Of a stretch of 43,596 nt of DNA, positions 18,825 through 28,489 are shown one piece after another. A program made the translations under genes and the position numbers. Source of the stretch: Rickettsiales bacterium (lineage in GTDB: Bacteria; Pseudomonadota; Alphaproteobacteria; Rickettsiales; UBA1997); the NCBI GenBank assembly GCA_017620845.1, contig JAGAUJ010000014.1, positions 1-43,596 of the forward strand, given 5' to 3'. Each line of letters opens with the position of its first letter. Within the stretch, counting starts at the first letter, position 1. The notes under the pieces were generated by a model. The model was not told the origin of the DNA and ran no database searches. It saw only the letters and a list, made by a program, of their open reading frames with translations.

Positions 18825-19349
18825 TCACTCACCAACCATAAGTCCCAATTTATACAATGGAATATAATTAAAATAATAAGAACAACCAACACTTACAATA
18901 TAATCAAGCACATCGCGATATTCTGGCTTTTTAAACCAATCGCTCAATAAATATACATACTCAACATCAATATTTAGTCTACTAAATATCTTTTTATATT
19001 GTTTCTTCTTGAAATCGCAAGTTTGCAATTTTTCGTCGACTGAACCAGCAACTTGCTGAAATTTACACTCAATTATATATAAGGTATTTTTTATAATTAC
19101 AAAAATTGAGTCATCCGGTAGTAGTTTTTTAGACCAGTAATCTTTTCAATTTATATCTCTGCTTTCTAAAAATTTATATAGTTTATGCTTTTTAAATATA
19201 AATGCTACTGATTCATTTTTGTAAAACACTTCGTCATTTTCATTAACAAAATAATCCTTTTGACTGTTTAAAAATGTTTTTAAATCAGTTTTTCCTTCAA
19301 AAATTAAGCCTGTTTTTGTGTTGGCTCCGCCGATTCCGTTTTGTTTCAT
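18825..19349 (-). pseudogene. Type II restriction endonuclease of PD-(D/E)XK type, interrupted by an in-frame TGA
   Basis: One frame of 174 residues from ATG at 19349 with an excellent ribosome site (AAAGGAG), broken only by TGA at 19148-19146 (codon 68). Before the stop: NGIGGANTKTGLIFEGKTDL and KKHKLYKFLESRDIN. After it: KDYWSKKLLPDDSIF, then YIIECKFQQVAGSVDEKLQ. Asp80, Glu94 and Lys96 form a complete PD-(D/E)XK site after the stop, so the upstream fragment alone is inactive. Related enzymes, as I remember them, have Trp at this position (DW-K), so the change is most simply TGG to TGA. It follows the methyltransferase by 15 bases. Either a dead nuclease leaving a solitary methyltransferase, or one made at low level by readthrough. 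A TTG at 19028 could restart translation but would lack the site. Confidence 0.75.
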
Positions 19350-19364
19350 AGTTACTCCTTTATG

Positions 19365-20192
19365 TTAAATATTAATAATTCTCTTCTTCCCCAACTCCAA
19401 ATACTCAACACCAACATCAATTCCAACAAATCTCCTATTACACATCTTACAAGCCACACCAGTAGTGCAACTACCAGCAAAAGGATCTAAAACCAAATCA
19501 TTTTCATTTGTGCTTGCTAAAACTATTCGTTTTAACAGATCTAAACTTTTTTGTGTTGGATGTTTGCCAAAAATTTTTTCTTCTTTTTTTGGTGTATTTA
19601 TAGCCCAAACACTACGCATTTGATTACCCGTCTCATGTAATATCTCATATCTATCAGTTTTTCCGCAATGATTACATTTTATTTCTTTTTTATAATTATT
19701 TTGCCAATTTTTCATCAACTCATAATTAAATGTATGTTTGGCTTTTTTATCTTTTCTTGCCCAAATTAATGTTTCGTGACTTGCTGTAAAAAATCTACAA
19801 CTCAAATTAGGTGAAGCATTTGGTTTGAGCCAAGCAATATCGTTCAATATATGATAATCTAACAATTGTAAAGCATAACCACATTGATAAATTGAATGGT
19901 ATGTTCCGCTGACCCACAAAGTTCCACTTTTCTTTAAAACCCTCTTACACTCTCTCAACCAATTTAAGTGAAACTTAAAATTTTCTTCGGCAGTTCTACC
20001 AAGATCCCAATCGCCCTTTTTAACACTAACCATTTTACCATTTTGGCAACTAAAACTACCGCCGCTTAAAAAGTATGGCGGATCGGCAAAAATCATATCA
20101 AAAGTATTGTCTGGTATATTTTTCAATATTTCAAAACAATCTCCCAAATATAACCTAATATTTTTTTCACTATAATATACTTTCTCTTCCAT
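19365..20192 (-). CDS. DNA adenine methyltransferase (N6/N4, beta-type motif order)
   Basis: 275 aa. Catalytic motif DPPY (37-40) comes first and the SAM-binding FAGSCTTG (238-245) last, the beta order, as in MboII/HpyAII- or DpnA-like enzymes; DPPYFLSGG, the KMVSVKKGDWD block and GKHPTQKSLDLLKRI are typical. Cys242 replaces the usual Gly of FAGSGTTG. A CxxC (173-176, CNHC) suggests a zinc site in the recognition region. The ATG overlaps the lepA stop by one base (TAATG), so it is translated by coupling to lepA, and the nuclease gene follows after 15 bases. Its function would be to protect the host from that nuclease; with the nuclease interrupted it may act as an orphan, possibly epigenetic, methylase. 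Recognition site unknown. Confidence 0.9.
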   Translation of the reverse strand: MEEKVYYSEKNIRLYLGDCFEILKNIPDNTFDMIFADPPYFLSGGSFSCQNGKMVSVKKGDWDLGRTAEENFKFHLNWLRECKRVLKKSGTLWVSGTYHSIYQCGYALQLLDYHILNDIAWLKPNASPNLSCRFFTASHETLIWARKDKKAKHTFNYELMKNWQNNYKKEIKCNHCGKTDRYEILHETGNQMRSVWAINTPKKEEKIFGKHPTQKSLDLLKRIVLASTNENDLVLDPFAGSCTTGVACKMCNRRFVGIDVGVEYLELGKKRIINI

Positions 20193-22018
20193 TACTCCTC
20201 CAACCTCAACGCCGCAAGGAACGCACTTTGCGGAATTTCCACATTTCCAATCAACTTCATCCTCTTTTTACCTCGTTTTTGCTTCTCTAAAAGTTTCCTT
20301 TTTCTCGTCACATCTCCACCATAACACTTAGCTAAAACATCCTTTCTATATGGATTTATCGTTTCTCTTGCTATAATTCTACCACCTATCGCGGCCTGTA
20401 TAGCAATTTTAAACATTTGTTTTGGTATTAAATCTTTCAATTTTTCACACAAAATTCTACCTCTACTTTCAGCACGACTTCTATGTATCATTAAAGATAA
20501 AGCATCCACAGGTTCACCATTTACCAAAATTTGCAACTTTATTAAATCACCTTTTTGATAGTCTGTAATTTCCCAGTCAAAACTCGCATAGCCCTTTGAA
20601 TAAGATTTTAACTTATCATAAAAATCATACACAATTTCATTTAATGGCAACTTATAAACAACCATCGCTCTATTGCCTATATATGTCAAGTTTTCTTGTA
20701 TTCCTCGCCTATCAGTGCATAATTTTAATATATCACCTAAATAATCATCGGGAATCATAATTGTTGCTCTAACCCAAGGCTCTTGTATTTCTTTTATGTA
20801 TGTGGGATCGGGCAAGTCTGCTGGATTATGTATTTCTAAATAATCTTTTCCGTCTTCAAATTTAAAGTTTTTAGTTGTAGTTGTATAAACTCTATAAATT
20901 ACAGATGGAGCGGTTGCAATCAAATCAAGATTAAATTCTCTATCAAGTCTTTCTTGTATAATTTCCATATGCAAAAGACCCAAAAAACCACATCTAAAAC
21001 CAAAGCCGAGAGCTGATGAAGTTTCTGGTTCAAATTGAAAACTTGCATCATTTAAATGTAATTTTGCTAATGATTCTTTAAAATTGTCATAATCGCCAGC
21101 ATCTACTGGGTAAATTCCACAAAATACAACTGGTAAATTTGGTTTAAAGCCACTTAAAGGTTGTGTATGTATATCATTTGATAAAATTATTGTATCACCA
21201 ACTTTACAGTCTGCAACTTGTTTTATTTGACCCGTAAAATAACCAACTTCACCGGCAGATAATTGTTGGACATTTACTTTTTTAGGTGTAAAAATACCAA
21301 CACTTTCCATTGTATAAATTGCATTTGTTGACATCATTTTTATTTTATCATTTTTCTTAAAAATTCCGTCTATAACTCTAATTAAAACAACAACTCCTAA
21401 ATATGGATCATACCAACTATCAATAAGCATTGCTTTTGCTGGTTTTTCAATATCTCCAACTGGTGCTGGTAATTTATTAACAACTACTTCAAGTAATTCT
21501 TTAACTCCTTCGCCAGTTTTGGCACTAACTGGCACCGCTTCGCTCGCATCTATTCCAATAATATCTTCTATTTGTTGTTGTGTTTTTTCAAGGTCAGCAG
21601 ATGGTAAATCTACTTTGTTTAAAACTGGTATAATTTCATGGTTATTGTCTATTGCATGATAGGCATTTGCAAGAGTTTGTGCTTCTACACCTTGTGTTGC
21701 ATCAACCAATAATAAAGAACCCTCACATGCTGCAAGACATCTGTTTACTTCATAAGTAAAATCTACGTGTCCAGGTGTATCCATTAAGTTTAAAATGTAT
21801 GTTTCGCCATTATCCGCTTTGTATTTTAATCTAACAGTTTGTGCTTTGATTGTAATACCTTTTTCTTTTTCTAATTCCATAGAGTCAAGTATTCTATCTT
21901 CTTTTTCTCTTTCGTCTACTCCACCACAAAATTCTATTATTCTGTCGGCAAGGGTTGATTTGCCATGATCTATGTGTGCTATTATTGAAAAATTTCTAAT
22001 TTTTGTTAAATCTGTCAT
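20192..22018 (-). CDS. lepA: Elongation factor 4 (LepA)
   Basis: 608 aa, full length. A ribosome-bound GTPase acting in translation initiation/elongation quality under stress. G1 is AHIDHGKST (about 14-22), switch/G3 is [10 protein letters not shown]4 is LNKVDLP, and G5 is SAKTG. Domains II and III and the EF-G-like domain V are followed by the LepA-specific C-terminus ([15 protein letters not shown], then [16 protein letters not shown]). It heads an operon with the restriction-modification pair, an unusual arrangement that ties the methylase to a constitutive housekeeping gene. Confidence 0.97.
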   Translation of the reverse strand: MTDLTKIRNFSIIAHIDHGKSTLADRIIEFCGGVDEREKEDRILDSMELEKEKGITIKAQTVRLKYKADNGETYILNLMDTPGHVDFTYEVNRCLAACEGSLLLVDATQGVEAQTLANAYHAIDNNHEIIPVLNKVDLPSADLEKTQQQIEDIIGIDASEAVPVSAKTGEGVKELLEVVVNKLPAPVGDIEKPAKAMLIDSWYDPYLGVVVLIRVIDGIFKKNDKIKMMSTNAIYTMESVGIFTPKKVNVQQLSAGEVGYFTGQIKQVADCKVGDTIILSNDIHTQPLSGFKPNLPVVFCGIYPVDAGDYDNFKESLAKLHLNDASFQFEPETSSALGFGFRCGFLGLLHMEIIQERLDREFNLDLIATAPSVIYRVYTTTTKNFKFEDGKDYLEIHNPADLPDPTYIKEIQEPWVRATIMIPDDYLGDILKLCTDRRGIQENLTYIGNRAMVVYKLPLNEIVYDFYDKLKSYSKGYASFDWEITDYQKGDLIKLQILVNGEPVDALSLMIHRSRAESRGRILCEKLKDLIPKQMFKIAIQAAIGGRIIARETINPYRKDVLAKCYGGDVTRKRKLLEKQKRGKKRMKLIGNVEIPQSAFLAALRLEE

Positions 22019-22306
22019 AATATGTTGTAATATCTATTTTATTTGCTTATTGTATAATATTTTGTTTTTTTTAGTATTCAAGTAAATATAAAATATTTAT
22101 AACAATTATAATATTAACAAAACATACAAAAACATCCGCAAATACAAAATAAAAGAACCTGTAAATAATAAACATTATTTACACCATTTTTACATTTTTA
22201 TTTCTACAACTTTCTTATAATTTTGACACTTAAAAAATATCAAAACACCGATAATTAACCACTTATTTAACTATTATTTTGATGTAAAAACACTTACAAA
22301 ATAAAC
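22019..22306. other. Divergent-side spacer between lepA and yidC, no gene seen
   Basis: Together with the terminator that follows this is about 339 bases. It must contain the lepA promoter. Stops occur in all frames, and no repeat or structured RNA is apparent besides the yidC terminator at its left-coordinate end. Confidence 0.5.
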
Positions 22307-22332
22307 TACCCCGATGCAAGCATACGGGGGTA
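22307..22332 (-). terminator. Terminator after yidC
   Basis: TACCCCG (22307-22313) faces CGGGGGTA (22325-22332), with an inner ATGC/GCAT arm and a very tight loop. On the minus strand it lies about 25 bases after the yidC TAG and is followed by GTTTATTTT. It is one of the few G/C-rich stems in the window and fits a Rho-independent terminator. Confidence 0.75.
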
Positions 22333-22357
22333 TTTTAAAACGAAAATAAACATCTTA

Positions 22358-24010
22358 CTACTTTTTCATGTACTTATTAGTTATATACATTTGTTGTAAA
22401 ATCGTAATTATATTATTAAATATCCAATACAACAACAAGCCAGCCGGAAATCCAGAAAACATAAACAAAAACAACAAAGGTAAATACTTCAACATTCCAT
22501 TTGCAGCCTTCATATCCTCATTTATATTTTCACTTCCACCTTGCATTTTGTCAGTAATTTTTTGTTGAATATACATAGATAACGCCATAATACAAGGCAA
22601 AAGTCCAACTTTAAAAGGAACATCAAATGGCAACAACCCAAATAAATTAAATATGCTTGTTGGATCTGCACCAGACAAATCTTTTATATAAGCAAAAAAT
22701 GGCGCATGTCTCATATTTAAATTAACTGATATAACTTTATATAAAGAAAAAAATACGGGTATTTGTATAAACAAGGGAGTTATACTTGACATTGGGTTTA
22801 ACTCATATTTTTTATACAATTTAAGCAATTCTTGTTGCATAGCAAGTTTATCGTTTTTATATTTTTCTTGTATTCTTTTCATTTCTGGTTGTGCCTTTTT
22901 CATTTTTGCCATAGAAATAAAAGACTTTTTAACACTTGGATATAGTATCATTTTTATGATAATAGTAAGTAAAATTATAGCAACACCAAAATTATGAACT
23001 ATATCATTAAAGAAATCTAAAACTGAATTTAATGGTTTAGCTAAAAAGTAAAATAAGCCAAAATCAACACTTCTATCAAATAATTTTACATTTTCTTTAT
23101 CTCTATATTCTTTCAAAATATCTAAATCTTTTGCACCAATAAATATTTTATTTTTTGTTCCAACAAAAGAGTCTTTAAGAACTATAACGTTATTTTTTGT
23201 AGTATATTGAACTTTAACAACATTTCCTTTTTGTAAGTAATTTACAGTGCCATTTGATTTTTCATTATTAATAAAAGATGCAAGCCAATATTTACTTGTT
23301 AAACCAGCCCAATTAAACTTTTCAAATTCTATATTTTTATTTTTTAATTTTTTAAGTTTTATTTCTTCTAATTTTTCATTAAATACGCCGATTCCACCAG
23401 CAAAAGCAGTTAAATCTGCATTGTCCTTATTTTGTTTTTGAATTATTTGCCAAAATGGTTTTACATATAGTCTATTATATTTGTTATTTTCAACAACCTG
23501 ATTTATATTTAACATATACTTATCATCTAATGATAAAATAACTCTAAAAATCACACCTTCTTCATTATCATATGAAAAAATAGTATTATTGTTATTAGTC
23601 TTTACTGTCCATAAAGAATTATTATCTGGCAACTTTAAACCGTTTGTAAAAGATAACCAATTTATGTCAACATAATAGTTATTGTTTAATATTTTAACTT
23701 TTTCATCAAAATTAACATTGTTTTTATATTTTTTCAAAACAACATCATTTAATCTTAAACCTTTTGTATTTATATTTAATTTTAAATATTCATTTTCTAT
23801 TATTATATTCTCACCAGCAATCCCATTATCAACATTATTCTTCTGTTCTTCTAATTCCATTTGTTCAATTTCTTTTGCTTCTCTTTGTTTACTTTCCATC
23901 TTATTTCTTAGTGGTCTAACTATAATAAACTCGGAAATTAAAAAAAATATAATAAACATTATTATAGTTTTTGTTGTCTCTCCTTTTTTTGCTGGACTTA
24001 TATTTTTCAT
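22358..24010 (-). CDS. yidC: Membrane protein insertase YidC
   Basis: 550 aa, typical of Gram-negative YidC. N-terminal membrane anchor (TIIMFIIFFLISEFIIV), a large periplasmic beta-domain (about 60-320), then the insertase core: GVAIILLTIIIKMILYPSV, KKAQPEMKRIQEKYK cytoplasmic hairpin, MSSITPLFIQIPVFFSLY, and closing membrane helices (FMFSGFPAGLLLYWIFNNI). It inserts inner-membrane proteins alone or with SecYEG. The rpmH-rnpA-yidC order is not present here. It diverges from the dacA-like gene, with 58 bases between them. Confidence 0.96.
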   Translation of the reverse strand: MKNISPAKKGETTKTIIMFIIFFLISEFIIVRPLRNKMESKQREAKEIEQMELEEQKNNVDNGIAGENIIIENEYLKLNINTKGLRLNDVVLKKYKNNVNFDEKVKILNNNYYVDINWLSFTNGLKLPDNNSLWTVKTNNNNTIFSYDNEEGVIFRVILSLDDKYMLNINQVVENNKYNRLYVKPFWQIIQKQNKDNADLTAFAGGIGVFNEKLEEIKLKKLKNKNIEFEKFNWAGLTSKYWLASFINNEKSNGTVNYLQKGNVVKVQYTTKNNVIVLKDSFVGTKNKIFIGAKDLDILKEYRDKENVKLFDRSVDFGLFYFLAKPLNSVLDFFNDIVHNFGVAIILLTIIIKMILYPSVKKSFISMAKMKKAQPEMKRIQEKYKNDKLAMQQELLKLYKKYELNPMSSITPLFIQIPVFFSLYKVISVNLNMRHAPFFAYIKDLSGADPTSIFNLFGLLPFDVPFKVGLLPCIMALSMYIQQKITDKMQGGSENINEDMKAANGMLKYLPLLFLFMFSGFPAGLLLYWIFNNIITILQQMYITNKYMKK

Positions 24011-24068
24011 ATGTTAAATTTTTATACTGTATAGTAACATTATAAAAACACAAAATAAACTAGTCAAT

Positions 24069-25211
24069 ATGAAAAAAACAACATTATTATTTTTTTTATT
24101 TTTTATATTTTATTCCAATATAATATTTGCATTGGAATCAATAGAAGATGATATTAAATATGCGGTATTAATGGACTATGATACTTCTGAAATATTGTAT
24201 GAAAAAAATAAAGACGAAATAACAGCACCATCATCTACAACAAAAATAATGACTGCTTATGTTATTTTTGATATGTTGGAAAGCGGAAAATTTACATTAA
24301 ATGATAAGTTTAGGGTTAGTGTTAGAGCTTGGAGACAAGAGGGAACAAGGATGTTTTTAGAGCCGGATTGGAAAATATCTATTGATGAATTATTAAAAGG
24401 ACTAATAATAGTTTCTGGTAATGATTCTGCCATTACTTTAGCAGAGGGATCTACTGGAACAATAGATAATTTTGTTGAAATAATGAATAAAACTGCTGAA
24501 AATCTTGGCATGAAAAATACACACTTTACTAATCCAAATGGTTTATATGAAAAAAATCATTATATGTCAGTGTATGATTTGGCACTACTATCGCAAGCAT
24601 TAATAAAAAATCACAATAAATATTACAAAAGATATTTTTCTCAAACAAGTTATTCATTTAATAATATTAATCAAAAAAATAGGAATTGGTTGTTATTAGA
24701 ATATGATGGAGCAGATGGCTTAAAAACTGGTTTTACTGATTATGGCAAATATTCAATTAGCGCTTCTGTTAATAAACATGGCAAAAGATTAATTGCCGTA
24801 ATTAATGGTGCAAGTAGCGAAAGGGAAAGAATAAATTATACAAAAAAATTATTTAACTATGGTTATGAACAATATAAATATATAGACTTATACAAAAATG
24901 AAGATATTGTTGGTGAAGTTAATGTCTTATTTGGTAAAAACAAAACAGTTCCAGCCTATACAAAACAAGATATTACTTACTCAACAAAAGCAAGTGCAAT
25001 AAAAAACATAAAAGTTGAATTTGTAGCAAATAAATATTTACAAGCACCAATTAAAAAAGATGATATAATTGGAGAATTACACATTATTGATACCAACAGA
25101 ACCACAAAAATAAATCTATTTGCACTAAATGATGTTGAAGTTGCAACAAGATTAAAAAAAATAAAGTCACTATTTATTTATAATAGTAAAAAGTTAATTG
25201 GAAAAGATTAA
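24069..25211 (+). CDS. D-alanyl-D-alanine carboxypeptidase (DacA/C family)
   Basis: 380 aa. Signal peptide about 1-21 (LLFFLFFIFYSNIIFA). The penicillin-binding catalytic set is complete: Ser56-x-x-Lys59 in PSSTTK, SGN (116-118) and KTG (219-221). It removes the terminal D-Ala of peptidoglycan pentapeptides in the periplasm. A beta-sandwich C-terminal domain follows (VPAYTKQDITYSTK, then IIGELHI), and the tail lacks a strong amphipathic anchor. Class C low-molecular-weight PBP; I cannot separate DacA, DacC and DacF. Confidence 0.93.
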   Translation: MKKTTLLFFLFFIFYSNIIFALESIEDDIKYAVLMDYDTSEILYEKNKDEITAPSSTTKIMTAYVIFDMLESGKFTLNDKFRVSVRAWRQEGTRMFLEPDWKISIDELLKGLIIVSGNDSAITLAEGSTGTIDNFVEIMNKTAENLGMKNTHFTNPNGLYEKNHYMSVYDLALLSQALIKNHNKYYKRYFSQTSYSFNNINQKNRNWLLLEYDGADGLKTGFTDYGKYSISASVNKHGKRLIAVINGASSERERINYTKKLFNYGYEQYKYIDLYKNEDIVGEVNVLFGKNKTVPAYTKQDITYSTKASAIKNIKVEFVANKYLQAPIKKDDIIGELHIIDTNRTTKINLFALNDVEVATRLKKIKSLFIYNSKKLIGKD

Positions 25212-25282
25212 ATTATACTTGTTAATTTAAAAATAAAAATTATATTTTAATTAATTATAAATTATTATAGGTTTAAATAGAT

Positions 25283-25519
25283 ATGGAACAAAATATAGAT
25301 TTAAAATTAAAACAAATTGTTGATAATATAGAACATTTAGAATGTGAAAAAAAAGAAATCAGCGACCAAATTTCCGCCGTTTACAAAGAAGCAAAAGGTT
25401 TAGGTTTTGATGTAAAAATCTTAAAAAAAATAATCTCTATAAGAAAAAAGGACATTAATGTTTTAAGAGAAGAAGAAGATATGATTGAAAATTATAAACA
25501 ATCACTTGGAATGGCTTAA
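25283..25519 (+). CDS. gapR: GapR nucleoid-associated protein (DUF2312)
   Basis: 78 aa, matching the family in length and pattern: DLKLKQIVDNIEHLECEKKE, then SAVYKEAKGLGFDVKILKKI and IIS-x-RKK, ending in SLGMA. GapR forms a dimer/tetramer of long helices that encircles overtwisted DNA ahead of replication and stimulates type II topoisomerases, as described in Caulobacter. It is a good marker for alphaproteobacteria. The upstream TATAGG is a weak ribosome site. It sits 72 bases after the carboxypeptidase gene. Confidence 0.93.
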   Translation: MEQNIDLKLKQIVDNIEHLECEKKEISDQISAVYKEAKGLGFDVKILKKIISIRKKDINVLREEEDMIENYKQSLGMA

Positions 25520-25581
25520 TATTCTATTAAATACTATCTTTTTTAATATCAAAATCAATAATAAACCAATTTGGAGGCACA

Positions 25582-27018
25582 GTGTTATTTGAATATTTTA
25601 TTCTTGGATTTTATTTTCTAATATCCTTACCATATATTTTAAAATTAAAAACAGTAATGTTTTTAAATTTTAATTGGTTAATTATGATTGTTGTTGGTTT
25701 AGGCTTGCATTATTTTCTATTTTACTTACTTTTAAAAATTAAAAAATGTGGTAAAGCAATATTGACTACTTTTTTTCTTGCTTCTTATGGTATATATCTT
25801 TCAAGTTTATTTCTATTTAACTACAAAATGGATAGATCTATAATAGCAAGTGCATTAGAAAATGAAATTGAAATGATATTTTATTTTATAACTTTAAAAA
25901 GTGTTTTATTGACTTTGTTGGTTGCTGGTATTTTTTATTTTATTATTAGTAAAATCAAATTTAGCAGTAAAAAATATTATTTTTACATATCTTCTGCCAT
26001 TGTATTTTTAATAGTTTCATATTCAGCAATTACAAAAAATAGAGTCTACTTAATGTCTTATCCGATTATAGATTGCTTTGATTTGTTAAAAATTGGGAAA
26101 ACATTAAAAGGTTTGGATGAGGGTAATACAATGAAATATTTAAATAATGAAAAAGAATTAAAAACATTATTTAAATACAATAATGGAGATGTAAATGTTG
26201 TTTTAATTATTGGCGAAAGTGTAAGAAATGACTATTTTATAAAATATACCACAAACATAGAAAAGCACAATATTGTTAGATTTAAAAAATCACATTCAAA
26301 CTATTTCTACACAAGAGATTGCGTTCCAGAATTATTAACTTTAAAGAAGGATGGAATTAATTATTCTATTGTAGATATTATGAATTCTTTGGGTTTTAAT
26401 ACTCATTGGATTGGAGCGCAAAGTATAAAAGGCGCTACCGATAGTCCCTATGCGCATTTTGCTTTAAAGTCTAAAAATAGGATTTATAAAGATAGCAATA
26501 GAAATATAAAATATGATTTTGAATTATTGGATTACCTTGATAATTTCTTATATAATTCTGGTAAAAATTTTTATATAATACACCAGTATGGCTCACACAC
26601 ACCATTTTATAAAAGATTTGAAAAAGAATATGTAAAGTATGAAAATTATTGCAAAACAAAAGATGTAGTTCAATGCACTACTGAACAAGTTGAAAATGCT
26701 TATATTAATTCAATAGTTTATACTGATTTATTTTTGAATAAATTAATAGATAAATTCAGTAATAAAAAAACTTTACTGCTTTTTACCTCAGATCATTCAC
26801 TTGATATGGTATATATTAATGAAAGTGAAGATAGAAAAACAATTCCTGCTTTTATTTGGTTTAATGATATTAAAAATAATCAGAATATATTAATCAATAA
26901 TATAAATAAAAATACTTTTCATCATAAAAAAGTAGTTGATAGTGTTTTAGGTTGCTTGGGTGTTGAGTCTGTTATAATAAATGAAGAAAATAATATCTGT
27001 AATATTAAGTATAAATAA
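25582..27018 (+). CDS. Lipid A phosphoethanolamine transferase, EptA-like
   Basis: 478 aa. I chose the GTG at 25582 because GGAGG ends five bases before it. Five N-terminal membrane helices (to about 150) are followed by a periplasmic alkaline-phosphatase-fold domain. The metal/nucleophile set is visible: Glu212 in IIGESVRND, Thr244 in YFYTRDCVP, Asp404-His405 in TSDHSLD, and FHHKKVVDS near the C-terminus. Such enzymes move phosphoethanolamine from phosphatidylethanolamine to lipid A or core sugars and can lower sensitivity to cationic peptides. The donor would come from PssA/Psd encoded 2 kb away. The exact acceptor is not determinable. Confidence 0.85.
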   Translation: MLFEYFILGFYFLISLPYILKLKTVMFLNFNWLIMIVVGLGLHYFLFYLLLKIKKCGKAILTTFFLASYGIYLSSLFLFNYKMDRSIIASALENEIEMIFYFITLKSVLLTLLVAGIFYFIISKIKFSSKKYYFYISSAIVFLIVSYSAITKNRVYLMSYPIIDCFDLLKIGKTLKGLDEGNTMKYLNNEKELKTLFKYNNGDVNVVLIIGESVRNDYFIKYTTNIEKHNIVRFKKSHSNYFYTRDCVPELLTLKKDGINYSIVDIMNSLGFNTHWIGAQSIKGATDSPYAHFALKSKNRIYKDSNRNIKYDFELLDYLDNFLYNSGKNFYIIHQYGSHTPFYKRFEKEYVKYENYCKTKDVVQCTTEQVENAYINSIVYTDLFLNKLIDKFSNKKTLLLFTSDHSLDMVYINESEDRKTIPAFIWFNDIKNNQNILINNINKNTFHHKKVVDSVLGCLGVESVIINEENNICNIKYK

Positions 27019-27773
27019 TAAAATTATTAATCTTTTGTGGTTACGTTAATTCCATCAATAAACTTGCCACTACTAATTTAAAATGTTTTGTTTTATTAAA
27101 ATAGTTTTATAATAAATTGACTCCAGTCTCGCTTTTTAATTCACAAAAACTCTTGAAGAATAAAAACAGAAAATTAAATAATTAATTTAGTATAACATTA
27201 AACTTTCTATTATGATAACAGTATCTCAAAAATTTAATATAAAATAATAAATATCTTACATAAATCTCTAATCTTTCCTTTTTTTATACACACAAAAACT
27301 TCCAATTTTTCCTTTTTTTAAGGGAAAGATTTTACGGGTGAGAGTGATGAAGTAAAAGCGAAATTGAGGTTAAATTAAATTTTTCACCAAAATATAGTAT
27401 TTGTGATTTTTAATAAATAAATTTTGTTTTACATACATTGTATGATTAGATTAATAATTAAAAATAAACTCTTTAACAATAAACACATCAGACATTATTA
27501 TAAAATACACAACAATCACTTTCACATTTTACATAAACAAATATAAAAACAAATCAACAAAAACTTTTAATATTACAACAACAAAACACAATTTATATAA
27601 TAATAAATACATATTTTACATTTTAAAGATGTATTTTTTCAACATTCAACACCGATACAAATACACAAAAGACACCAAAACACTTTACACAAATACACTA
27701 TTTCTCTACATCAAACACTAATGCACAATATACTAATGATTTCTCACATAGAAAAATACAAAAAAATTAAAAA
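27019..27773. other. Long non-coding spacer (755 bases) between eptA-like gene and ABC ATPase
   Basis: Converging genes flank it. No frame of useful length is seen. A G/C-richer patch at about 27320-27375 stands out: an inverted repeat AATCTTTCC (27270-27278) / GGAAAGATT (27323-27331) is followed by a purine-rich stretch. It could be a bidirectional terminator or a decayed repeat. The rest is A/T-only DNA. Confidence 0.5.
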
Positions 27774-28481
27774 CTACCCCTCAATTTCCCTCAAAAAAGC
27801 TTTCTCCAAAGAATCAATACTATACTTACTCTTTAATTCATTTGGAGTACCAACAAACTGAATTTTACCTCCATTAAGAACAGCAATTCTATCACAAATT
27901 TCATCTATATCAGCCAAAATATGCGAACTAAAAAATATAGAATTTCCATTATTTTTATATTCTAATAATAAGTTTTTCAAATTAATTCTTGCTTTCGGAT
28001 CAAGTCCACTCATTGGTTCATCAAGAATAACTAATTTTTTATTATCAATAAAACTTGCTATCAAACCAACCTTTTGACTCATACCCTTTGACAAACTACT
28101 TATTTTTTTGTTCAAAACACCTTTATCAAGATCTAATATATCACACAATTTTTTAATTTTTTCAATATCAAAATTTTCATTATCAGAAAATATTTTTATA
28201 AATTCAATAACTTTCAATTGTTGCGATGGTTGAAACTTTTCAGGCAAATAAGATATATTTTGTCTACTTTCATTATTTTTTGCATCTATATTACATATTT
28301 TAATTGTCCCAGCATTTTGAGTTAAAAGATGTAAAATAGTTTTTATCATTGTAGTTTTTCCAGCGCCATTTAAACCAATTAAACCAAAAACTTCACCTTC
28401 TTCTACATTTAAACTAACGCCATCTAAAACTACTTTTGTTGAATAACTTTTAACAATATCTTTTAACTCTAAAATACTCAT
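27774..28481 (-). CDS. ABC transporter ATP-binding protein, partner unknown
   Basis: 235 aa stand-alone nucleotide-binding subunit. Walker A GLNGAGKT (about 36-43), signature LSKGMSQKVG, Walker B VILDEPMSGLDP, and the switch His in FFSSHILADID. The closest feel is the NosF/CcmA-like group of ABC-2 export systems. No permease gene is next to it. It starts eight bases after pssA, so it is the third gene of psd-pssA-ATPase. The substrate cannot be inferred. Confidence 0.88.
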   Translation of the reverse strand: MSILELKDIVKSYSTKVVLDGVSLNVEEGEVFGLIGLNGAGKTTMIKTILHLLTQNAGTIKICNIDAKNNESRQNISYLPEKFQPSQQLKVIEFIKIFSDNENFDIEKIKKLCDILDLDKGVLNKKISSLSKGMSQKVGLIASFIDNKKLVILDEPMSGLDPKARINLKNLLLEYKNNGNSIFFSSHILADIDEICDRIAVLNGGKIQFVGTPNELKSKYSIDSLEKAFLREIEG

Positions 28482-28489
28482 AACTATTC

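Noticed and set aside
19146..19148. TGA as a sense codon for Trp (alternative genetic code)
   Set aside because: All conserved Trp positions I checked in housekeeping genes (MetG, LspA, UppS and others) use TGG; with this AT bias a recoded genome would use TGA heavily. One interrupted nuclease is better explained as a nonsense mutation.
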